Assembly: GCA_028284565.1 (NCBI GenBank)
Contig: JANQRM010000564.1
Span: 1 to 12,626 of the forward strand
DNA length: 12,626 nucleotides
Reading direction: 5' to 3'
Source of the DNA: Anaerolineae bacterium
Lineage (GTDB): Bacteria > Chloroflexota > Anaerolineae > Aggregatilineales > Phototrophicaceae
Shown piece by piece: positions 1 through 8,211 of this stretch. The notes beneath the pieces are model-generated. The model was not told the origin of the DNA and ran no database searches. It was given only the letters and a program-made list of their open reading frames with translations. A program made the translations under genes and the position numbers. Positions within the stretch are counted from its first letter, which is position 1. Each line of letters starts with the position of its first letter.

Positions 1-90
1 AATACCTAGAATAAATGCGCCAATCCCTTGCAACAGAAATACACCCCAAGGAATCTCGAACCGTTCTTGAGTCATAGCTGTAGTAGACAT
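1..90 (-). CDS. Small membrane protein, N-terminal part only (HdeD/DUF308-like)
   Basis: The first 30 codons are seen; the rest lies beyond the left edge. The start is ATG at 90-88, preceded by AAAGGAG seven bases upstream on the minus strand, a good ribosome binding site. The protein begins MSTTAMTQERFEIPW and goes straight into a hydrophobic stretch (GVFLLQGIGAFILGI) that is the start of a membrane helix. A short polar head followed by Trp and a GxLLLxGIxAxxLGI-like helix resembles the first helix of HdeD/DUF308 proteins, small multi-helix membrane proteins of which E. coli HdeD is an acid-stress example. The family call is inference from about 15 residues and other small membrane proteins fit. 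A dyad at 202-217 lies upstream and may be its operator. Confidence 0.5.
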   Translation of the reverse strand, partial: MSTTAMTQERFEIPWGVFLLQGIGAFILGI

Positions 91-613
91 AATTTCTCCT
101 TTATTTCATATATGTTCATGTCCTTTCAATGTAAGGAGTCTCGGACTTTCTGTCATCTACCGTCTGTTGATTTTTGCTTAAACAACTGAGGAGGTGGGCT
201 TTACAACAAATGTTGTAGGGAGATCACCTTGGGTCTTCCAGATGCCATTTGAGTAAGGAAATTTGTCGTCGGCTCAAATGAATGCGACTAGGCGAACTTC
301 AAACATAAGACATATTATCCGAAGGTGAGATTCACCAAATAGGTATAGGATCAGACATTTCCGGTAAGTATATTCTTTGTAAATCCCTACCGTCCCTTTG
401 GCTTTTATACACCCCCATACCAGACATAGAAAAACTCTCTTGTGAAGGCTTCCTTTAGTCCCAATAAGCCCCATTATCGGAAACTATTGTCCATGTTTAA
501 AGTAGAGTGCTGAAAATAATTTGAAAAATTATGCCCGTAACGAACCTCTATAGCCCACAAAATGGCAATTTGATCAAGTTAAGTTTTCAACAAACATTCG
601 ATACCTCACTTTA
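91..613. other. Gene-free stretch of about 520 bp
   Basis: Apart from the dyad at 202-217 and a small hairpin (GGTGA-GAT-TCACC, 324-336) I see no gene here. The longest open frame, 66 codons on minus at 274-474, has no ribosome binding site, no recognisable motif and a composition unlike the real genes. The stretch is AT-richer than its neighbours and probably holds the upstream region of the membrane protein gene plus decayed sequence connected with the ParA-like remnant at 614-691. Confidence 0.5.
202..217. promoter_or_regulatory. Perfect 7-bp dyad, operator-like
   Basis: TACAACA-AA-TGTTGTA is a perfect 7+2+7 inverted repeat. It is flanked by a second, looser pair, GGTG at 193-196 and CACC at 225-228. 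It lies about 110 bp upstream of the minus-strand membrane protein gene in a gene-free stretch and has no T-run, so an operator for a dimeric repressor is more likely than a terminator. No regulator is assigned. Confidence 0.35.
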
Positions 614-691
614 GGTTGCTAAATTTAGTCTTTATTGCAACGGTACTTTTACCAACACCTGTGTGGTAAGCCATGCTATAATAATCGGCAT
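614..691 (-). pseudogene. ParA/MinD-like ATPase remnant (N-terminus, frameshifted)
   Basis: Reading minus from ATG at 691-689 gives MPIIIAWLTTQ. One frame over, without a gap in the DNA, it continues as GVGKSTVAI. A third frame then gives NLAT. Together these read like the start of a ParA/MinD-type P-loop ATPase (beta strand IIA, then KGGVGKST, then xAxNLA), with the Lys-Gly of the deviant Walker A lost and small indels around it. Two or three frame breaks in about 80 bases show it is dead. Nothing after it matches the rest of a ParA. The match is short, so chance is not excluded, but the Walker A core G-V-G-K-S-T following a hydrophobic strand in the right order is strong. Confidence 0.45.
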
Positions 692-716
692 GGTTTCTTG
701 TGTTGTAAGGTTGATC

Positions 717-1745
717 TTAAGAATCGCTATCCAAATTGGATAGAATCACCATATCACTGACAGGAATGCCATCGACCGCAAGTGGTTGATGATTGTTGGC
801 ATAGAGGCTGACACTAATCATCTCGGCTCCTTCAGGCAGGCTGCTCATGTGGTACCATTCACCGTAGATTCGTGCTATTTTCTCACCATCAACATAAATG
901 TGAGCATGACCTTCGCCGGGTACAGGTGCCTGATCAACATTTTGTGGAGCGAAGATGAAATTGAGGGTTTGCACACGGATATTGTAGCTTCCGTCACTTA
1001 AAGGAATAACAGTCAGGTCTACGAAAGGTGCATTATCGCCTGATATATCCATCTGCCTGCTATGATCATGTACCATGCCATCCATATGGACATGGCTTCC
1101 ATCCATAACCATTGGAGCTTCTTCGGTATATGGACTTTCGCCTTCGATTAAGGGTGTCCAAAAATTGCCTAGAGAAGCCATACATTGCATATCATCACCA
1201 AACTCTTCACGTTCACCAATGACAAATGAATACCTTCCTATTTTTTGTTCTTCGTGCCACATGATGACAGTATACTTTGCGCTTTCTGGAGCTTCAAAGA
1301 AGAAATTTTCCCAGTTCCAATACCATTGGCGACCAAATTCCTCAAACCAGTGCACAGGTTCCTCGCCCAGGGGTACGATGATCCCACCCTGACCTTCTGG
1401 CGCAACAACATGGGCGGGGATATCCATATCATCATCAAGTCCAGGACCAAATACGGCAATCACCGGGTCATAATCTTCTTGCCCCTCAATATCAGGTATA
1501 CTCAGACTAATCAAGACCTCTTGCCCAGCAACCGCGTCAAAGACAAAATAATCAGCATCAACAGCTGGATATAGATTTCCAAAGTAGGCATAAGAAACTT
1601 CTGAATCTGGGACTTGCCAGGCATTAGCTGTGTTCAAATCAGCAGTTTCACAAAAGGGTTGGTGTGCATAGCTTGAACCGGTTGCCATTACAAATAGCAT
1701 AATCAAGGTACTGGCTAGCGCAGCCAGTGGTTTTAACAGCTTCAT
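717..1745 (-). CDS. Secreted protein with PPC-like domain and His-rich C-terminal domain
   Basis: The protein has 342 residues. I chose ATG at 1745 (MKLLKP) rather than an upstream in-frame codon at 1778 because GGAG stands correctly in front of it and the product then starts with a classic signal peptide: Lys-rich start, hydrophobic core, probable cleavage after Ser-Tyr-Ala at residue 27. Residues about 35-180 look like a PPC-type beta-sandwich (DADYFVFDAVAGQEV, YDPVIAVFGPG, YTVIMW, GRYSFVIGEREEFG). A His/Met cluster follows at 218-232 (HVHMDGMVHDH). The C-terminal domain, about 240-340, carries GEGHAHIYVDGEKIARIYGEW and YANNHQ. Conserved histidines in an exported protein suggest metal (perhaps copper) binding, but that is inference; no enzyme motif is visible. 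The gene stands alone, with a 614-bp gap to the next gene upstream. Confidence 0.8.
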   Translation of the reverse strand: MKLLKPLAALASTLIMLFVMATGSSYAHQPFCETADLNTANAWQVPDSEVSYAYFGNLYPAVDADYFVFDAVAGQEVLISLSIPDIEGQEDYDPVIAVFGPGLDDDMDIPAHVVAPEGQGGIIVPLGEEPVHWFEEFGRQWYWNWENFFFEAPESAKYTVIMWHEEQKIGRYSFVIGEREEFGDDMQCMASLGNFWTPLIEGESPYTEEAPMVMDGSHVHMDGMVHDHSRQMDISGDNAPFVDLTVIPLSDGSYNIRVQTLNFIFAPQNVDQAPVPGEGHAHIYVDGEKIARIYGEWYHMSSLPEGAEMISVSLYANNHQPLAVDGIPVSDMVILSNLDSDS

Positions 1746-1991
1746 AGACTTTCTCCACAATAATAGATTCACGAACAATCAAAATGTTATGAATTGAATG
1801 TAAGCTAGGGATAAATCTAAGCTAAATTGTTTGTTAATCAGCAGCGATTCTTTAGTTTTCCGTATGTATCCTCCAACATGCTGCCACGATAAAGTATCAA
1901 GGCATCAAGCCTCTATTTTCGGCAAGACAGCAAAATCATAGGAAAACGTTTTAACACTTTCGTGTAGGGTCGGACATTTTTGTCACCCTAT
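1746..1991. other. Upstream region of the secreted-protein gene
   Basis: No convincing gene. Part of this AT-rich stretch should carry the promoter of the minus-strand gene that starts at 1745, but I could not find a good -35/-10 pair. A short minus-strand reading ending at about 1843 (SMLEDTYGKLKNRC then stop) has protein-like composition and may be the end of a lost gene. A small GGC/GCC hairpin lies near 1900-1914. Confidence 0.3.
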
Positions 1992-2016
1992 AAAAAAGGC
2001 GGGTTGTACGCCCGCC
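1992..2016 (-). terminator. Intrinsic terminator
   Basis: On the minus strand GGCGGG pairs perfectly with CCCGCC around a seven-base loop and is followed directly by TTTTTT. This is a textbook rho-independent terminator. It lies about 340 bp beyond the stop of the MBL-fold hydrolase gene and just after the Fur-like remnant, so it may once have ended the remnant's gene and now ends read-through from the hydrolase gene. Confidence 0.85.
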
Positions 2017-2068
2017 TCAATGAAAGGGTATATATCCGCGTCCGTTTGCGGACAAGGGATACTGGTAA

Positions 2069-2239
2069 TCAGTCGATGGTGTTGAAGATACTCAAGTCGG
2101 GTAACACGTCTTTTGCCATTTCGTAAAAATGCACATCGGTTAGTGAGAGCGGGTTTTTGCATATCAGCAAATTGGTAAGCCACTGGCCGGCGGGTTTTCG
2201 CTTCTTCCGATTTTCAGTATCCGAAGATGTTTTAGGTAT
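2069..2239 (-). pseudogene. Possible Fur-like winged-helix remnant
   Basis: A 56-codon minus-strand reading between two stops has no start codon and no ribosome binding site, yet reads like the DNA-binding half of a Fur-family regulator: KPAGQWLTNLLICKNP, then LSLTDVHFYEMAKDVLPDLS and IFNTI. Family members show a TPQR helix, then an S/TAxEIYxxAK helix, then PxISxATVYxTL at the same spacing. After a stop, another frame continues LITSIPCP, which could match the GLIxxI that follows in Fur proteins. There are no metal-binding His or Cys residues because the C-terminal domain is missing. The resemblance is by pattern only and may be wrong; the stretch is in any case not an intact gene. Confidence 0.3.
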
Positions 2240-2293
2240 TTATTTGAGCTAACCAAAAATGATAAAAATGTGATATATTCGGTTTCCATGTGG

Positions 2294-2349
2294 TGTGGAG
2301 GCAGGTGTTGAATTACTTTCCAGGGTTACTCAGCACATGTGCCTCCACA
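2294..2349. repeat. 10-bp inverted repeat just beyond the hydrolase gene
   Basis: TGTGGAGGCA (2294-2303) and TGCCTCCACA (2340-2349) are perfect inverted copies 36 bp apart. The right arm overlaps a perfect palindrome, GCACATGTGC (2333-2342). It begins 11 bp after the stop of the minus-strand MBL-fold gene. No T-run follows, so it could be an mRNA 3'-end hairpin, a protein-binding site or the ends of a tiny mobile element. Confidence 0.5.
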
Positions 2350-2359
2350 GTCTTGATCT

Positions 2360-3364
2360 CTATCCAGTTGGTGTAAATCGATACAAGTCACCGTCTCTTG
2401 TAACATTGCCAATACCCGGAAACGGGAAATGGTATGCCATTATCGGTATCTGTTCCTCGACGATGCGATTCAACAGGTGAAGCCGCGTTTCGACAGTCTG
2501 TTCGGGAATCTGATCGAGCCCGCTGACCCAATCTGGGCGATGCAGAGAGAGCACCGGATGAGTAATCGAATCTGCTACCAACATCAATTGTTGCCCGTTG
2601 GATTCCAGCAAAAACGAGTGGTGACCAATTGAATGTCCGAGCGTGGCAACCGCTTGAATTCCCGGAATGAGTTCGTCTTCATCGCCAAACAATTGTAGCT
2701 GTCCTTCATTGGACGAGATCGGCTGTAACTGATCGTTCGCAAAACCGACAAAAGGAACAAGAAATTCAATCACATCTTCACTTTGTAGGAAATCCCATTC
2801 CATTTGTGGTAGGTAGTACTGAGCATTGGGGAACGCTGCAGTCCCGTTCAAGGCGATGCCACCGACATGATCAGGATGGTAATGTGACAAAATCACATCC
2901 GTGACATCATCAGGGCTTATTCCCAACATGCTCATTGTTGCCGCTAGCCCACCAATATTCGGACCCATACTTTGAGTGTTAAAATCACCTGTGCCTGCTC
3001 CAGTATCGACTAATACGGCGCGGTCCTGGTTCCTAATAAGAACCGTTGACATGGGCAATGGAATGAAGTCAGTGTCAAGACTATACTCCTGCAATAACGT
3101 TGTTACATCACCCTCATCTGCATTGACGACCATGATATTGGGCGGAAAGCCGACTAGACCATCATTGATAATCAATACCTCGAAATCACCAACTTGGAAC
3201 CGATAGAATGCGAATACGGTTGATGCCATCTCAGTATCTTGGGCGGCAAGCTGTTGGACATTTAAGCCAAAGCTTAGACCCGCACCGATGGCTCCGATAC
3301 TTAGACCTTTGAGAAGGTCACGACGGGATAAGGCGGTTGTGCCCCTCCGTATATGTGTGGACAT
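2360..3364 (-). CDS. Tat-exported metallo-beta-lactamase-fold hydrolase
   Basis: The product has 334 residues. The ATG at 3364 is preferred over the in-frame GTG at 3373 because GGAG lies eight bases before the ATG and would abut the GTG. The N-terminus carries a twin-arginine signal, SRRDLLKG (R14, R15), then a hydrophobic run ending AAQD, so the folded enzyme is exported. The MBL signature is complete: HYHPDH at 161-166, H244 in TLGHSIGH, D265 in LVADS and H312 in AYHFPFPG, which together form a two-metal site. The AYHFPFPGIG ending resembles the methyl-parathion-hydrolase/lactonase-like branch of the fold. These hydrolyse esters, lactones or phosphotriesters; the real substrate cannot be read here. 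It lies downstream of the kinase gene, 116 bp away, on the same strand. Confidence 0.88.
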   Translation of the reverse strand: MSTHIRRGTTALSRRDLLKGLSIGAIGAGLSFGLNVQQLAAQDTEMASTVFAFYRFQVGDFEVLIINDGLVGFPPNIMVVNADEGDVTTLLQEYSLDTDFIPLPMSTVLIRNQDRAVLVDTGAGTGDFNTQSMGPNIGGLAATMSMLGISPDDVTDVILSHYHPDHVGGIALNGTAAFPNAQYYLPQMEWDFLQSEDVIEFLVPFVGFANDQLQPISSNEGQLQLFGDEDELIPGIQAVATLGHSIGHHSFLLESNGQQLMLVADSITHPVLSLHRPDWVSGLDQIPEQTVETRLHLLNRIVEEQIPIMAYHFPFPGIGNVTRDGDLYRFTPTG

Positions 3365-3480
3365 AAGATACACTCCATTATAGTATTATTTATTGCTGAT
3401 TGCTCAGCATGGACAAACTGAATTGAGTGACGTTGGCAAGCGACAGATAACGGTGACACCTCCCGCATGTGTCCAACGGT

Positions 3481-6400
3481 TTAGCGTTGTGGCAATCCAA
3501 ATTGATTGCGTTCTTCAGGGGTCAGGTCACGGGTGATACAGCATGCGTAAGCATGGGCGATTAGTTCTTCTGTGGAACGCCAGATGCGTTTGATTACAGG
3601 TTCGATCAAACCATCTCCAGTTGCAATCACATGCGATCCATCGGGTGACCAACTAATTGTGAGGACGAGATAAGGCACGTTAAAACTCATCAGCTCTTCT
3701 GCAGTTTGGGCATTCCAAACTCGTACCACTTGGCTCGAATTGTCTGCTGTCGCTATAAGTTCTCCATCGGGTGACCAACTCCCTTCCACAACCCAACCCA
3801 AATGCTCAGAAAAGGTTACAATCGGGGTTGCTGTATCAACATCCCACACAACAGCAGCACTCTCAGAGTGTGTTGTAAGAATTTGTGTACCATCAGGTGA
3901 CCATTCCGTAGCGAAAGTCCAACCGTAGTCGCTCTCAAGTCGAAATAACTCGGCTCCTGTTGTTGCATCCCATACAAAGGCGGGTGCAGGTTCGTCAGGA
4001 GGCACAAAAATACAGCCAGTCACGATTCGAGAGTTATCAGGTGACCAACTCGGCCATCCTTGATGACAGGTATCTCCCGAGTCGAAGATTGAGATAAGCT
4101 CTTGACTGTCAACGTCCCAGACGAACGAAGGCTGTGAAACACCAATGCGAAGATCGGCGGCGACTACCATTTTGGTATTGGGTGACCATGCCATCGTCAG
4201 TAAATGATGTGATCCATATTCATCAGGCTTAACGGTTAATCGGGAAATCATTTCCCCACTTGTCACATCCCAAATATTCAGTGCATCTGCACCGATCCCT
4301 TCTGCAAATACTAAATGTGTACCATCCGACGACCAATCACTCCAAAAACTTCCCTCGTTAAATGTTGTGATATTCTCACCAGTGTTTGCATCCCATAGGC
4401 GAGCACTGCCGTCTGAGCCACTGGTTGCGATATACGCACCGTCAGGTGACCAAGCACCCCATTCCTGACCAAACGAGTGACCAAATAATATAGGATACGG
4501 GATAGAAGTGTCCCAGAGTTGAGGACCAGTCGCACGCGCACCACCGACAAGTAGCAAACTGTTGTCTGGGGTGAACTGTACATATCCTAACTTGGCAGTT
4601 GGATTGGCAACTACACCTTCAATTTCGAATAACAGTCCACCTGAGACTGCATCCCAAACTTTCGCTGTAGAGTCGATACTGTGACTGGCAATTCGTTGTC
4701 CATCCGATGACCAAGTGACATCGAGAATTGGTTGTGTATGCCCTCTGAGCATTGCAGTCGTTTCCCATGTGTTTGTCTCCCATACTCGTATAAGCGCATC
4801 GTCACCAGCTGAGGCTACATAGGCACCATCTGGTGACCAAGCGATAGATCGAATTGCACCTACATGGCTGAGTATCTCATTCACTTCGTTACCATTATCA
4901 ACATTCCACAGGCGGATTGTTTTATCTTGTGATGCACTAGCGATTAAACGCCCATCGGGTGAAAATGCGACATCGTGCACAGGTGCAAAATGACCAACAA
5001 GTCGGTCCTGCTCCTTGCCCGTTTGAGCATTCCAAAATATGATGCCACCGTCCTCATGGGTGGTGACTAAGGTGCTTTCGTCAGGAGACCAACCTAGGCT
5101 GATGCTAAGGCTGTCAAAATCAGTTAAAGTGAGTAGCGTGTCGCCACTCGTAGTATCCGATACTACGAGCCCACAGTCTTCTTCAGAGCTTATGCCTCGT
5201 GCGAGAGTTGCGATGCGATTACCCGACGGCGACCACTCGAGATCTTGTATGAAGTAATCATCCTCTGAGCATAGTTCACCGTGTGTATTGACAGTGACCA
5301 GCGAATCGCCTGATTCGACGTCCATTATGAGGAGAGAATTTTCAGATAATCTCAGGCTTCCAGCGACTTTTTCGCCTGATGGGGATAATCTGGCAAGAAC
5401 AATTGTATTATTGATTGCTTCAGCTGGGACTAATGTCCGCGAGCCTCGATATTCGTCGACCGCAAGCGCGAGAGAACCGACTGCCTCCGACGTGAACGGA
5501 AACTGCTCTACGGCTTCCAGTGCCAATAACACGCTCAAATCACTGTCCGTTGTTCTATCTGCAAGTGCCGCAAGACCTACACTTGCTTGTGTCAGGGCAT
5601 CCTGCCGGGCTTCTGCTTCTGCATTGGCAGAATTGATGGCAAAGATGCCAAATCCTCCACTAAAGACGGTTGCCAGCGCAAAGACTGCAACGATCGCACG
5701 TAATAAGGTCCGTGAGCGTTGCTCCTGTGCTTGCTCACGTTTTGCGCGCACGGTTTCAGTATGTGCTAACATTGTCGCTTCTTGCTTACTGGACTCTATG
5801 AACGTAGTTTCTAGAGGGGTCAGGGCGAGTTGAGTCTGTTCGCCCCAAGCTGAGGCTTGCTCAAGCCGAGTGCCAGTCAGCAGATAACTTTTATCGCGAC
5901 CATGTTCCTGCCATGACTTTGCGGCTTGGGCAACCATGCGCTCTTGTCGAATATCATCTCTTGATTCATTCAACCATTCACGCAACCTTTCCCACTCTCG
6001 CAGAATAGCTTCATGAGCGACTTCGACCGTCGGTTGGCGCGAGGCAAGGTCATGATCAAGGGATAAGAGACGCGATTCAGCATAGGTGTCAATGATTTCT
6101 TCCATCACGTCGGGTTGTGAAGTGATGTCTAAAAGTTCAACCCGGTGGACGCGGCGACGGGTATCTTCTGCACCTTCGCCCAACGTGACCAAACGGAGAA
6201 ACATCTGACGAATCGCGTCTTGGGTGTTGTCGTCGGTTTCCAGATAGATTTCATCCGCCCGCTTTGCCAAGGCTCCGCCAGTGCCGCCGATAGAGGCATA
6301 AGCCTCCAGAGTCAATTGTCGCCCATCACGATGTTCAAATAATTCCGTCAGGGCATATTGCAAGAGTGGTAAGGCTCCCGGTTCATAATGCACATCACTC

Positions 6401-8193
6401 ACAATGCGAGTGACCAAGCCTTCTTCAAAGATCACACCCGCGCGGGTGGCTGGGGAGCGGATGGCGCGTTCTAATTCCTCGGCACTCAGGGGCAACACGG
6501 TCTCGACCCGATTCCGCATGAGTTCACCGAAATTCGGATAATGGAGGGGGCGATCATAGTAATCTGCACGAAGGGTCACCAGCACGCGCACCCGACTGCG
6601 CGCATCCGTGACAGCTGTATGAATGAGATTGAGCAGGTGACGACGCTCGGCATCATCTTTTAGCAAGGTGAAGACCTCTTCAAATTGGTCGATAACAAGT
6701 AATAGGTCACTGTCCTCATCAGGGAGAATCAGATTGGCGACTCGAACTAAGCCTCGGTTGTCACGCTCCAGCTGTTCGCGCAGGTTGATGTTGTTATCGA
6801 CCACGACCTGCAAGAGTGCCACTTCCAATTCATCGAGAGGATGTGCGCCGGGAAGCATCTCCACGATGTACCAATGGTTGGAGCTGGGGATATCGCCACG
6901 CCACAAGGCAGGAATCACACCCGCTTTGGCAAGGCTCGATTTGCCACTGCCAGAGGGTCCAACCAGAGCGAGAAAGCGTTGGAATTCATCGGATTGTTGC
7001 AAGCGGGACAGGACTTTTTGCGTTAGTTTTTCACGTCCAAAATAATCAGGGGCATCGGCGGCTTGGAAGGCGCGTAACCCTTTGTAGGGATTGTCGGGTT
7101 CGGGGAGTTGATCCGTATTCCTTGTGATTGATGTCTTAGGTTTTTGAATGACAAAGTTCAGGTCACGCAAGCGTGCAATAGCCTGCACCCGACTCCGGAC
7201 GTTCAACTTGCGATATATTCTGGTGATGTATGTCTTGACAGTTCCTTCGGTTAGCACGAGGATGTCGGCAATCTGTCGGTTGGTTTTGCCATCGATGATC
7301 AGTTGCATGACTTCTTGTTCGCGCGGAGTCAATAACTCGACTGGACTTGTCGGCGTGGATATTAAGTCAAGTTGTGCCGCCTGTCTCAAGGCTTCCATCA
7401 TTTCAATGACATCCGAAAAACGTCGTTTGGGGTCTTTGGCAGTTGCTTTCTGAATCACAGCATTCACATCATCGCAGATATGCTCATCCAGAGTAGTAAT
7501 GTTAGGTAGCGGTTCATTCAAATGCTTAAAGATGACTTCAATCTTCTCCAAACTCGGAAATGGATGTTCACCAGTCAGCATCTCAAAGAGGACAACGCCC
7601 AAACTGTAAATATCCGTCTGAGGGGTAATTGGCTCACTTCGCGCCTGTTCTGGTGCAAGGTATTCGGGTGAACCGATGAAGCTATCGGGTTCGGTGATGT
7701 TCAGCGATGCAGTATGATCTTTAGCAATGCCAAAGTCAGCTAGAAAGCTAGTCCCATCTTCATCTAAAAGGATGTTGCCGGGCTTGATGTCCCGGTGAAT
7801 GACCTGATTACGATGGGCAACATGCAGTCCCTGTGCCACCTGTGAGAACATGTTGACTGCGTCTTCAATCCTCGATGCACCATGTCTGCGAATATAGTCA
7901 TGCAGACTCCCGCCCCGCAGATAGCGCATCACTAGATACGCTCCATCTGGATCACGCCAATAATCGTAGAGCGGCACAATAAAATGATGTTCGAGACGGG
8001 CGATGAGTTGCGCCTCTGCCTCAATACGCCGAATGAAATCAGGTTGATTAGACAATCCTGGCAAGATCACTTTGACTGCTACCTCACGCCCAACTGTCGA
8101 TTGTTGAGCGCGATAGACCGCTCCAAATCCTCCAGTCGCTATTCGTTCTTTTAGTGCGTAACCTTTGATTTCTTGTCCTGAGAGGTTATCCAC
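3481..8193 (-). CDS. Ser/Thr kinase - LuxR HTH - nSTAND NTPase - WD40 membrane receptor
   Basis: A 1570-residue regulator with GTG start at 8193; AAGGAG stands nine bases upstream. Residues 10-270 are a Hanks-type kinase with all key residues: glycine loop TGGFGAVY at 20-27, K41, HRDIKPGN at 133-140, DFG at 153-155, APE at 180-182. Residues 288-345 are a LuxR/GerE-type DNA-binding helix-turn-helix (LTPREQEV, GTVKTYITRIYRKL). Residues 368-780 are an nSTAND-type NTPase beginning NPYKGLRAF, with Walker A GPSGSGKSS (412-420) and Walker B LLLVIDQFEE (497-506). A single membrane helix lies at about 831-853, with Arg/Lys before it, so the N-terminal part should be cytoplasmic. Fourteen WD40 motifs fill about 930-1535. 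It probably senses a ligand or partner through the propellers and signals by phosphorylation and perhaps by DNA binding. Ligand and targets are unknown. Confidence 0.93.
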   Translation of the reverse strand: MDNLSGQEIKGYALKERIATGGFGAVYRAQQSTVGREVAVKVILPGLSNQPDFIRRIEAEAQLIARLEHHFIVPLYDYWRDPDGAYLVMRYLRGGSLHDYIRRHGASRIEDAVNMFSQVAQGLHVAHRNQVIHRDIKPGNILLDEDGTSFLADFGIAKDHTASLNITEPDSFIGSPEYLAPEQARSEPITPQTDIYSLGVVLFEMLTGEHPFPSLEKIEVIFKHLNEPLPNITTLDEHICDDVNAVIQKATAKDPKRRFSDVIEMMEALRQAAQLDLISTPTSPVELLTPREQEVMQLIIDGKTNRQIADILVLTEGTVKTYITRIYRKLNVRSRVQAIARLRDLNFVIQKPKTSITRNTDQLPEPDNPYKGLRAFQAADAPDYFGREKLTQKVLSRLQQSDEFQRFLALVGPSGSGKSSLAKAGVIPALWRGDIPSSNHWYIVEMLPGAHPLDELEVALLQVVVDNNINLREQLERDNRGLVRVANLILPDEDSDLLLVIDQFEEVFTLLKDDAERRHLLNLIHTAVTDARSRVRVLVTLRADYYDRPLHYPNFGELMRNRVETVLPLSAEELERAIRSPATRAGVIFEEGLVTRIVSDVHYEPGALPLLQYALTELFEHRDGRQLTLEAYASIGGTGGALAKRADEIYLETDDNTQDAIRQMFLRLVTLGEGAEDTRRRVHRVELLDITSQPDVMEEIIDTYAESRLLSLDHDLASRQPTVEVAHEAILREWERLREWLNESRDDIRQERMVAQAAKSWQEHGRDKSYLLTGTRLEQASAWGEQTQLALTPLETTFIESSKQEATMLAHTETVRAKREQAQEQRSRTLLRAIVAVFALATVFSGGFGIFAINSANAEAEARQDALTQASVGLAALADRTTDSDLSVLLALEAVEQFPFTSEAVGSLALAVDEYRGSRTLVPAEAINNTIVLARLSPSGEKVAGSLRLSENSLLIMDVESGDSLVTVNTHGELCSEDDYFIQDLEWSPSGNRIATLARGISSEEDCGLVVSDTTSGDTLLTLTDFDSLSISLGWSPDESTLVTTHEDGGIIFWNAQTGKEQDRLVGHFAPVHDVAFSPDGRLIASASQDKTIRLWNVDNGNEVNEILSHVGAIRSIAWSPDGAYVASAGDDALIRVWETNTWETTAMLRGHTQPILDVTWSSDGQRIASHSIDSTAKVWDAVSGGLLFEIEGVVANPTAKLGYVQFTPDNSLLLVGGARATGPQLWDTSIPYPILFGHSFGQEWGAWSPDGAYIATSGSDGSARLWDANTGENITTFNEGSFWSDWSSDGTHLVFAEGIGADALNIWDVTSGEMISRLTVKPDEYGSHHLLTMAWSPNTKMVVAADLRIGVSQPSFVWDVDSQELISIFDSGDTCHQGWPSWSPDNSRIVTGCIFVPPDEPAPAFVWDATTGAELFRLESDYGWTFATEWSPDGTQILTTHSESAAVVWDVDTATPIVTFSEHLGWVVEGSWSPDGELIATADNSSQVVRVWNAQTAEELMSFNVPYLVLTISWSPDGSHVIATGDGLIEPVIKRIWRSTEELIAHAYACCITRDLTPEERNQFGLPQR
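3591..5406 (-). repeat. WD40 repeat array, 14 motifs
   Basis: Fourteen copies of the WSPDG-type turn, spaced roughly 40-50 residues apart, occur in the C-terminal third of the kinase protein. Examples are LEWSPSGNRIAT, VAFSPDGRLIAS, IAWSPDGAYVAS, GSWSPDGELIAT and ISWSPDGSHVIAT. At DNA level the same places show a recurring GGTGACCA on the plus strand. Fourteen blades are what two seven-bladed propellers would need. Blade ends are approximate. Confidence 0.85.
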
Positions 8194-8211
8194 AGTCCCA
8201 CTCTCCTTCGT

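Noticed and set aside
274..474. 66-codon minus-strand ORF
   Set aside because: No ribosome binding site, no motif, composition unlike neighbours.
671..696. TATAAT with flanking CCATGC/GCATGG inverted repeat, as a promoter or hairpin
   Set aside because: No -35 box at the right distance and no plus-strand gene downstream; the sequence is better explained by the ParA-like remnant.
1983..2183. 66-codon minus-strand ORF
   Set aside because: It runs straight through the intrinsic terminator at 1992-2016, has no ribosome binding site, and a neighbouring frame reads more protein-like.
3377..3382. TATAAT on minus just before the MBL-fold gene
   Set aside because: Transcription from it would begin inside the ribosome binding site, leaving no usable leader, and there is no matching -35 box.
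5288..5833. 181-codon plus-strand ORF inside the kinase gene
   Set aside because: It is the antisense shadow of the kinase coding frame, which carries clear conserved domains.
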